DNA of 29,636 nucleotides from CANHEE01 sp043777755. Its GTDB lineage: Bacteria > Bacteroidota > Bacteroidia > Chitinophagales > Saprospiraceae. Position 1 is the stretch's first letter. Each line of letters starts with the position of its first letter. The position numbers and the translations under genes are program-made. Below are positions 1 to 5,852 of the stretch, piece after piece. The stretch is taken from assembly GCA_043777755.1 (NCBI GenBank), contig JAYWHK010000106.1, positions 1-29,636 on the forward strand, read 5' to 3'. Under the pieces are notes generated by a model. The model was not told where the DNA came from and did no database searches. It worked only from the letters and a program-made list of their open reading frames with translations.

Positions 1-15
1 TACTGTTTCTTGCAT
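1..15 (-). CDS. possible 5' end of a leftward gene (edge fragment)
   Basis: On the minus strand an ATG at 15-13 opens a frame reading MQETV up to the window edge, preceded by A-rich sequence as is common before Bacteroidota starts. Only five codons are visible, so this is an inference. It would make the 1-878 gap divergently transcribed. Confidence 0.2.
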
Positions 16-130
16 AATTTTTTCGTTTGATAACTCAAAATTACGCTTTTTTTATGATTTCGTTGCACTTACATTTTTCGTGCCGCTCAATAGTGATTAA
101 TAACTAAAACCTCGTGCTTGTAGACTAAAC

Positions 131-215
131 CACAGATTTTCGCAGATAAAATCAACAGTGATTTTATAGACAGGCTTTCACTAATTTCATAAATAAGAAT
201 CAGCGAAAATCTGCG
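131..215. repeat. inverted intergenic repeat
   Basis: CACAGATTTTCGCAGAT (131-147) is nearly the reverse complement of ATCAGCGAAAATCTGCG (199-215): 15 of 17 positions pair, including a perfect 11-base core. A further AATCTGCG copy lies at 241-248. The style resembles the ATCTGCG-type short intergenic repeats scattered in many Bacteroidota genomes; that comparison is from memory and not checked. The arms could form a long hairpin, but no T-run follows, so it is not an obvious terminator. Confidence 0.55.
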
Positions 216-339
216 AGTGATGCGGAGTATTATTTGTATAAATCTGCGTATGAAATTATAAACCATAAGTAAACTTCATCAGAAATACGAACTTCTATGC
301 ACCAAGGATTTTTTTATTCTTTGCCACAGAAACGGGAAA

Positions 340-880
340 ACACAGCATTTAAGAAAAAATTAGTAATTAAATTAGCCAATTAATAATTCACATTTTTAAA
401 TAAGTAATTTTTAAAACATAATATATTGATAATCAATCAGTTAAAACAAAAAAACACATCAAAAACTATGTGTATAACTTGTTAATTGAGCGTACATAAC
501 ACTGCGCTTATCCTCACTAATCCACAATGTAACCACAAACCTTTATACCCTGTTTATAAACCATACCCAAACAAGGTTGTTATACATTCAGATTAACAGA
601 TTACAAACAGTGTATAAAAGTGAACGTAAATACACACAATAAATCAACACGATGTGTATATGTTTCTAAAACCTTGATAATCAAATGACAAACTGTATTT
701 TGTAATGTGCGTAAAAGTATATTATCTTTGGGAATAAATACAAAATTTGTGAACTCGTTTTAATCCACAAATTAACACCTATAATGATGAGTTATAGAAT
801 TTCTTTTTTATAAAAAATAATCTCATTTAAATCTTTAGTGTTGTGTACAAATGTTGAAGTTTAAAAAATTTTAATTTTAT
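340..880. other. candidate chromosomal replication origin (oriC)
   Basis: Compared with the DnaA box TTATNCACA on both strands, there is one perfect site (469-477, TGTGTATAA) and eight sites with a single mismatch (384-392, 508-516, 518-526, 551-559, 609-617, 653-661, 761-769, 842-850). An AT-rich block at 340-450 could be the unwinding element. It contains the odd palindrome ATTGATAATCAAT (425-437) and an IHF-like match to WATCAANNNNTTR (431-443). Most genes to the right run away from it. There is no dnaA, dnaN or gidA in view, so this is an inference from sequence pattern. The alternative is chance enrichment in AT-rich DNA. Confidence 0.5.
700..730 (+). promoter_or_regulatory. Bacteroidota-type promoter for ctaA
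   Basis: A -33 TTG (700-702, in a TTTTG context) is separated by 20 bases from the -7 element TATCTTTG (723-730), a full match to TAnnTTTG. Transcription would start near 737, leaving a leader of about 140 bases before the ctaA ATG. Confidence 0.6.
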
Positions 881-1922
881 GAGTGAAAAAAATACAAAGC
901 GTTTTCGCCGCATGGCGTTGCTTACAATTTGGGCAACAGTCTTTTTAATTTTTGTTGGTGGATTGGTTCGCAGTACTGGCTCGGGCATGGGTTGTCCAGA
1001 TTGGCCTAAATGTTTTGGACAAGTTGTCCCTCCTATCGATGTGAAAGATTTGCCAGAAAATTACAAAGATGTGTATGCCGAAATGCGTCGCCAAAAAAAC
1101 CAACGCATTTCGAGTCGTTTGGAAAAAATGGGCTTTGGAGAAACTGCTGAAAAAATGCGCAACGATCCTTCTATGTATATTGAAGAAGATTTCAATGCCG
1201 TCAAAACTTGGATTGAATACCTGAATCGTTTGCTTGGGGTCTTGGTTGGTTTTTTTATTTTTCTGACGATGTTGTTTTCCATTCCGTTGCGAAAGGTAGA
1301 TTGGAAAATAACAGCACTTTCTGTTGCAGGATTTATCTTGGTAGGATTTGAAGGCTGGCTCGGCTCAATTGTTGTTTCGACGAATCTTATGCCTGGAATT
1401 ATTTCCCTGCACATGATTTTGGCGATGTTCCTTTTGATGGTGTTGATAACGGCATATTTGCGCACAAGCAAAATGGAGAATAAAATCACTGTTCCGAAAT
1501 CTATTATATACTTCGGTGTAGGATTGGTTGTTTTCGTTTTGATTCAAATATTATTAGGAACTCAGGTTCGTGAAGCGATTGACAAAGTTCACCACGAATT
1601 GGGCGAACAACAACGTGACGCTTGGTTGCTGCGTGTTGGTACGCCTTATATTTTACATAGAGGATTCTACTATGTATTGACGCTTGCAATGCTAATGTGG
1701 TTTTCACAATTAAAACCTTTTTTTCCTCAAGAAAAAAAAATACGTTGGTTGAGTTTTAGTATGTTGGGCTTTTTAGGTTTAGAAATATTGTTGGGACTTA
1801 CGATGCACTACTTTTCAATACCTCCTGCGGCACAACCCTTGCATTTGTTGTTTTCTACATTAATTTTGTCGAATGTGTATTATTTGTTAAATATTTTATT
1901 TCGTTTAAATGAAGTGGAATAA
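879..1922 (+). CDS. ctaA: heme A synthase, CtaA/COX15 family
   Basis: This is an integral membrane enzyme that oxidises the C8 methyl of heme O to make heme A for cytochrome oxidase. The 347-residue protein opens with a membrane helix and the family signature GGLVRSTGSGMGCPDWPKC (27-45). It has about eight hydrophobic helices and a hydrophilic loop (about 50-108). Candidate heme-binding histidines are H178 (SLHM), H260 (LHR) and H322 (LHL). The glutamate of the ExxHR motif is kept (E113), but the histidine is asparagine (N116, EYLNR). The ATG at 879 fits the family start. yicC follows after a short gap but has its own -7 element. No other oxidase-assembly genes are in the window. Confidence 0.93.
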   Translation: MSEKNTKRFRRMALLTIWATVFLIFVGGLVRSTGSGMGCPDWPKCFGQVVPPIDVKDLPENYKDVYAEMRRQKNQRISSRLEKMGFGETAEKMRNDPSMYIEEDFNAVKTWIEYLNRLLGVLVGFFIFLTMLFSIPLRKVDWKITALSVAGFILVGFEGWLGSIVVSTNLMPGIISLHMILAMFLLMVLITAYLRTSKMENKITVPKSIIYFGVGLVVFVLIQILLGTQVREAIDKVHHELGEQQRDAWLLRVGTPYILHRGFYYVLTLAMLMWFSQLKPFFPQEKKIRWLSFSMLGFLGLEILLGLTMHYFSIPPAAQPLHLLFSTLILSNVYYLLNILFRLNEVE

Positions 1923-1943
1923 GTATTTGTAAAAAAAATGTTA

Positions 1944-1951
1944 TACTTTTG
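1944..1951 (+). promoter_or_regulatory. -7 promoter element upstream of yicC
   Basis: TACTTTTG matches TAnnTTTG and lies 21 bases before the yicC ATG at 1973. No TTG is seen at the usual spacing. It overlaps a possible TTG start at 1949 and so argues for the downstream ATG as the real start. Confidence 0.45.
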
Positions 1952-1972
1952 CAGACTAAAGTTTTAATAAAT

Positions 1973-2857
1973 ATGTTACAATCAATGACGGGTTTCGGGC
2001 GTGCATCGAATACCTATAAAGACAAAACCATTTCGGTCGAGATTCGTTCCCTTAACAGCAAGGTGTTTGATCTTCGCTTAAAAGTTCCTTCCAATTTTAA
2101 AGAGAAAGAATTGGACTTGCGCAAAATTGTTACAGAACAAGTGGAGCGTGGAAAAGTTGATGTGATTGTATCTTTGCAATCTACAGGCGGTGATGAAAGT
2201 GGTTTTTCATTGAACACTAATTTATTTAAAAAATATTATAAAGATTTAAATTCATTGGCAGAGGAATTGAATATGCCTCCGCAAGGTGACATCATGCAAG
2301 CAATACTTCGTTTGCCAAATGTCATCGTAACTGACGATAGCGAGATTGACGAGAACGAGTGGAAGATGATTGAGCAAACTGTAAAAGATGCGATGAAATT
2401 GTTTGTGGCGTTTCGTGAACACGAAGGTGTATCTATGTACAATGCGCTACTCCATCATGCGAAAACAATTTCTGAAAATCTTGAAGGCTTGAAACCTCAC
2501 GAAGAAGAACGCATCAATAAAGTTCGCCAACGAATGTACACCAATCTTGAAGATTTTTTAGGCAAAGAAAATATTGATAAAAATCGTTACGAACAAGAGG
2601 TTTTGTTTTATCTTGAAAAAATTGACATCACTGAAGAAAAAGTAAGATTAGAACAACACTGCAAATATTTTTCTGATGAACTCGGAACGGCCGCTGCATC
2701 AACCAAAGGTCGTACACTCAATTTTATTAGCCAAGAAATGGGGCGTGAAATCAACACCCTTGGCGCAAAAGCTTATTCTTCTGAAATTCAGCGTTATGTG
2801 GTAAAGATGAAAGATGAGTTGGAAAAAATAAAAGAACTGTTGGCAAACGTAGCATAA
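1973..2857 (+). CDS. yicC: YicC family endoribonuclease
   Basis: The 294-residue protein begins MLQSMTGFGRAS, the typical YicC opening, which fixes the start at 1973. The in-frame TTG at 1949 lies inside the promoter element. The YicC N-terminal domain covers about residues 1-155. The C-terminal DUF1732 region includes DITEEKVRLEQHCKYF and GRTLNFISQEMGREINTL, the family's most conserved block. Known members are conserved RNases. The gene ends 11 bases before dprA and probably shares its transcript. In many bacteria yicC sits beside guanylate kinase gmk; that gene is not here. Confidence 0.92.
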   Translation: MLQSMTGFGRASNTYKDKTISVEIRSLNSKVFDLRLKVPSNFKEKELDLRKIVTEQVERGKVDVIVSLQSTGGDESGFSLNTNLFKKYYKDLNSLAEELNMPPQGDIMQAILRLPNVIVTDDSEIDENEWKMIEQTVKDAMKLFVAFREHEGVSMYNALLHHAKTISENLEGLKPHEEERINKVRQRMYTNLEDFLGKENIDKNRYEQEVLFYLEKIDITEEKVRLEQHCKYFSDELGTAAASTKGRTLNFISQEMGREINTLGAKAYSSEIQRYVVKMKDELEKIKELLANVA

Positions 2858-2868
2858 ATTTTTTTTAA

Positions 2869-3963
2869 ATGAGTGACCTCCTTTACAAGATTGCACTAAC
2901 CAAAATCAATGGCGTTGGCAGTATTACTGCCCGTCAATTGGTCAGCTATTGTGGTGGTGCAAAAGAGGTTTTTGAGGCAAGTAAAAAAAGTTTGCTTAGT
3001 ATTCCCACCATTGGACCCGTTACTGTAGATGCCATCACCAATAGTGATGCACTCAAAAAATCAGAAACAGAACTTGAATTTATTGAAAAACATAAAATTC
3101 AAGCACTTTCCTATAATGATGCCGCTTTTCCACAAAGACTCAAGCATCAACACGATTGTCCATTTTTACTTTATTATCGAGGAAATGCTGATTTGAACCA
3201 TTATAGAGTGGTTGGAATCGTCGGAACACGCAAACCTACGCCTTATGGCGAAGCAATGTGCCGTGAAATAATAGAAGGCTTAGAGTCGTATAACATAATG
3301 GTTATCAGTGGTTTAGCTTATGGAATTGATGTCACAGCGCATAAAAAATGCTTGGAATTAGGTATTCACAATGTTGGTGCGATAGCTCATGGTATGGCTT
3401 CGATGTATCCTTCGGAACATCGAAAAGTAGCGGCTCAAATGATAGAATGTGGTGGTTTAATCACCGAACATACAAGCGAAGTTCAGCCCGACCCAAGGCA
3501 TTTTCCTATGCGTAACCGCTTGATTGCTGGCATTTGTGATGCTCTTTTCGTAGTAGAAACGGCAAATTCTGGTGGCTCAATGATTACTGCCGAAATAGCA
3601 CATTCTTACAATAAAGATATATTTGCATTGCCAGGAAAAACGAAAGATAAATATTCGCAAGGTTGTAATTTGTTGATAAAAAATAACAAAGCGGCTTTGA
3701 TAGAAAGTGCAGAAGATATTGCTAAAAATATGAATTGGGAATTGCTCGATGAAAAGAAAGTAATTCAAACCAACCTTTTTGTTGAATTAAATGATACTGA
3801 AAAAAAATTGATTGATATTTTGAAAGCACAAGGTGATAGAAGCATTGACGAATTGTCGTATGTCTTTAAGTTGCAACCAAGCGAAATGGCTGCGATGCTA
3901 TTAGGTTTGGAATTTCAAGGTGTCATAAAATCTTTACCAGGAAAAAGATATTGTATATTGTGA
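2869..3963 (+). CDS. dprA: DNA-processing protein DprA
   Basis: DprA binds incoming single-stranded DNA and loads RecA during natural transformation. The 364-residue protein has an N-terminal helix-hairpin-helix part (about 1-60, INGVGSITARQLV) and a Rossmann-fold core with GIVGTRKPT (116-124), GLAYGID (148-154), RNRLIAG (215-221) and SGGSM (234-238). A C-terminal winged-helix domain spans about 305-364. All expected parts are present and the length is normal. It lies 11 bases after yicC, and its TGA stop overlaps the GTG start of rfaE2, so the genes are likely co-transcribed and coupled. No other competence genes are in view. Confidence 0.94.
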   Translation: MSDLLYKIALTKINGVGSITARQLVSYCGGAKEVFEASKKSLLSIPTIGPVTVDAITNSDALKKSETELEFIEKHKIQALSYNDAAFPQRLKHQHDCPFLLYYRGNADLNHYRVVGIVGTRKPTPYGEAMCREIIEGLESYNIMVISGLAYGIDVTAHKKCLELGIHNVGAIAHGMASMYPSEHRKVAAQMIECGGLITEHTSEVQPDPRHFPMRNRLIAGICDALFVVETANSGGSMITAEIAHSYNKDIFALPGKTKDKYSQGCNLLIKNNKAALIESAEDIAKNMNWELLDEKKVIQTNLFVELNDTEKKLIDILKAQGDRSIDELSYVFKLQPSEMAAMLLGLEFQGVIKSLPGKRYCIL

Positions 3964-4457
3964 AATTTGATTTTTTAAAACATATTGAAAAAAAAATAAT
4001 TGCAAAAAACGATTTTCATCAGCAACTGGCTTTGTGGCGATTTGAACAAGAGAAAATTGTTTTTACCAACGGTTGCTTTGATATTTTGCACGCTGGACAT
4101 TTGCAATATTTGGCGCAAGCTCGGAGTCTGGGTACAAAATTAGTAATAGGTTTGAATTCTGATGCTTCGGTCAAAAGACTAAAAGGCAATCATCGTCCTA
4201 TCAATGATGACATGACTCGAACCATGATGTTGGCTTCCTTGGAAGTAGTTGATGCTGTTATTATTTTTGAAGAAGATACACCTTTTGATTTGATAGATTT
4301 TATTAGACCGTCTATTTTGGTGAAAGGCGGAGATTATAAAATTGAAGATATTGTTGGTGCTGATATTGTTTTGCAGAACGGAGGAGAGGTCAAAACACTT
4401 TTATTTTTGGAAGGCTACTCTACTACAAATATCGAAAGTAAAATTCGTAATTCATAA
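3960..4457 (+). CDS. rfaE2: D-glycero-beta-D-manno-heptose 1-phosphate adenylyltransferase
   Basis: This is a cytosolic nucleotidyltransferase giving ADP-heptose for lipopolysaccharide core synthesis. It corresponds to the C-terminal half of E. coli HldE, here as a stand-alone protein of about 165 residues. It shows the nucleotidyltransferase signature FTNGCFDILHAGH (HxGH), the GGDYK motif and the terminal EGYSTTNIESKI typical of RfaE2. No ATG is available upstream of the conserved region. The GTG at 3960 overlaps the dprA TGA as GTGA and is the best start; TTG at 3951 is the alternative. The usual pairing with a heptose kinase is not seen. A strong hairpin terminator follows at once. Confidence 0.9.
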   Translation: MKFDFLKHIEKKIIAKNDFHQQLALWRFEQEKIVFTNGCFDILHAGHLQYLAQARSLGTKLVIGLNSDASVKRLKGNHRPINDDMTRTMMLASLEVVDAVIIFEEDTPFDLIDFIRPSILVKGGDYKIEDIVGADIVLQNGGEVKTLLFLEGYSTTNIESKIRNS

Positions 4458-4498
4458 AAAAAACGTTGGCAGGATTTTAAATCTTGCCAACGTTTTTT
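4458..4498. terminator. bidirectional terminator between rfaE2 and lspA
   Basis: An 18-bp stem (4458-4475 with 4481-4498, one G-T wobble) closes a 5-base loop. A-runs on the left arm and T-runs on the right let it act for both convergent genes. Confidence 0.9.
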
Positions 4499-4506
4499 CC
4501 AACGGA

Positions 4507-5226
4507 TTATTTATCAACATCTTCTGTTGGTGAAATTTCATTTTGGGTATTTTCAATAGTAATATCTTCTTCTCCCGTTTGGTTCACTGTTAATTTTTCT
4601 TCTTCTTCTGTAAAATAAGAACGTTGAAACAATATCAAAGAAGCAACGCCTGTTGTAATAGCTGCATCGGCAACGTTAAAGACAGGTCTGAAAAATTGAA
4701 ATGGCTCACCGCCTAAAATAGGAATCCAAGCAGGATATATGCCTTCCAATAAGGGAAAATAAAACATATCAACAACTTTTCCATGTAAAAAAGAAGCATA
4801 ACCACCTTCGGGAGGGAAAATTTTTGCCAAATCACCTCCGTGAAACTCTGGAACAGAAGCCGAAAATATCATTCCATAAAAAGCACTGTCAATAATATTA
4901 CCCATTGCACCAGCCAAGATGAGTGAAAAACTCGCAACGAGTCCCATCGAATAATTACTCTTAATAAGTACTCGAATATAATAGACTAAAAAACTAACTG
5001 CAACAATGCGGAACAAACTTAGTGCTAATTTTCCATAATCACCACCAAACTCCATACCGAAAGCCATACCTGGATTTTCAACAAAGTGAATAAGCGCACG
5101 CTCGAAGCCAAAAATTTTAACTTCTTCGCCCAATAAAAAATGTGTTTTGACGTAAATTTTTACAGCTTGGTCAATTATCAAAATCGCTAAAATCAAGCTT
5201 ACGGCTAAAATAGATTTATTTTTCAA
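4507..5226 (-). CDS. lspA: lipoprotein signal peptidase LspA
   Basis: This inner-membrane aspartyl protease cleaves prolipoprotein signal peptides. The protein has 239 residues, against about 165 in E. coli. The catalytic aspartates are seen as D113 in GNIID and D187 in FNVAD, and GKVVDMFYF (149-157) is also typical. Four membrane helices are likely (about 5-22, 66-90, 95-113 and 182-200). The extra length comes from a 30-residue insert after the first catalytic motif (about 118-148) and an acidic tail (about 206-239). The insert is common in Bacteroidota members of the family, as far as I recall. The gene stands alone, facing rfaE2. Confidence 0.93.
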   Translation of the reverse strand: MKNKSILAVSLILAILIIDQAVKIYVKTHFLLGEEVKIFGFERALIHFVENPGMAFGMEFGGDYGKLALSLFRIVAVSFLVYYIRVLIKSNYSMGLVASFSLILAGAMGNIIDSAFYGMIFSASVPEFHGGDLAKIFPPEGGYASFLHGKVVDMFYFPLLEGIYPAWIPILGGEPFQFFRPVFNVADAAITTGVASLILFQRSYFTEEEEKLTVNQTGEEDITIENTQNEISPTEDVDK

Positions 5227-5350
5227 AGTGTATTTTTATAAGTTTTTTAAAATGAACCACAAAATTATCTTTTATTATGTAAATATCAAAATAAACATCA
5301 AGGGTTTATATTTCGTTTATAAAATATGTTAAGTTTTGTAGCATTATTTC

Positions 5351-5358
5351 TACCTTTG
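5351..5358 (+). promoter_or_regulatory. -7 promoter element upstream of the ABM protein
   Basis: TACCTTTG is a full match to TAnnTTTG. The nearest TTG (5336-5338) is only 12 bases away, short of the usual 18-20. It would leave a leader of about 105 bases. Confidence 0.4.
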
Positions 5359-5470
5359 TATGTTATTTTTTAATGTATAAACAATATTATATTGGATAAT
5401 TTAGTTTTTTTATAAGCAGGCGTATAGAAATAACCACGTTTATTTTAGCCCAACTACTTAGGAATTAATT

Positions 5471-5776
5471 ATGATAAAAAGAATTGTAAAACTAACGTTT
5501 CGAGCAGAGGAAACCGAAGCGTTTGAGAAAATTTTTGAAGAAAGTAAAAATAAAATTAAAGCCTGTGAAGGTTGCCACCACGTTGAGCTTTTACAAGTAA
5601 AAGAAATGCCAAATGTTTTTTTTACATTTAGTATTTGGGAGAATGAAGCTGCGCTTGATGCTTATCGTCATTCTGATTTTTTTGCAAATACTTGGGCTAA
5701 GACGAAGGTTTTATTTTCTGATAAACCTGTAGCATGGACAGTGGAATTAAAAAATCAAAACGACAACAATTTTTAA
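5471..5776 (+). CDS. ABM-domain (antibiotic biosynthesis monooxygenase-like) protein
   Basis: A small 101-residue protein with the dimeric ferredoxin-like ABM fold pattern: an N-terminal strand (IKRIVKLTFRAEE), a helix, then VELLQVKEMPNVFFTFSIWENEAALDAYRHSDFF, written here in spaced parts as VELLQVKEMPNV, FFTFSIWENEAAL and DAYRHSDFF. The phrase W-E-x-E-A-A-L-x-A-Y and the closing strand PVAWTVEL are typical of YgiN-like putative quinol monooxygenases. Substrate is unknown. No catalytic residue can be assigned. porZ follows after 76 bases, but no functional link is evident. The start at 5471 is the only ATG fitting the first strand. Confidence 0.75.
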   Translation: MIKRIVKLTFRAEETEAFEKIFEESKNKIKACEGCHHVELLQVKEMPNVFFTFSIWENEAALDAYRHSDFFANTWAKTKVLFSDKPVAWTVELKNQNDNNF

Positions 5777-5820
5777 AAATACTATTATAAACTATTGTAA
5801 AACAGTAAGTTAAAGAACGA

Positions 5821-5851
5821 TTGACTTATTGACTTACGACTATTTAAGTCA
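5821..5851 (+). repeat. tandem 8-mer and hairpin abutting the porZ start
   Basis: TTGACTTA occurs twice in tandem (5821-5828, 5829-5836). TAAGTCA (5845-5851) is complementary to TGACTTA of either copy. The hairpin 5830-5836/5845-5851 ends one base before the porZ ATG and could mask translation initiation. Confidence 0.5.
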
Positions 5852-5852
5852 G

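Larger units (their letters stand above)
1..878. other. non-coding region before ctaA
   Basis: No convincing gene was seen on either strand. From left to right it holds a possible leftward start codon (15), an inverted intergenic repeat (131-215), a strongly AT-rich stretch (about 340-450), a cluster of DnaA-box-like 9-mers (384-850) and a promoter (700-730). The density of DnaA-like sites suggests a replication origin rather than a simple promoter region. Confidence 0.7.

Noticed and set aside
1061..1489. 142-codon open frame on the minus strand
   Set aside because: It is antisense to ctaA, with no promoter or family likeness.
1949..1972. earlier TTG start for yicC
   Set aside because: It overlaps the -7 promoter element and adds residues before the conserved MLQSMTGFG opening.
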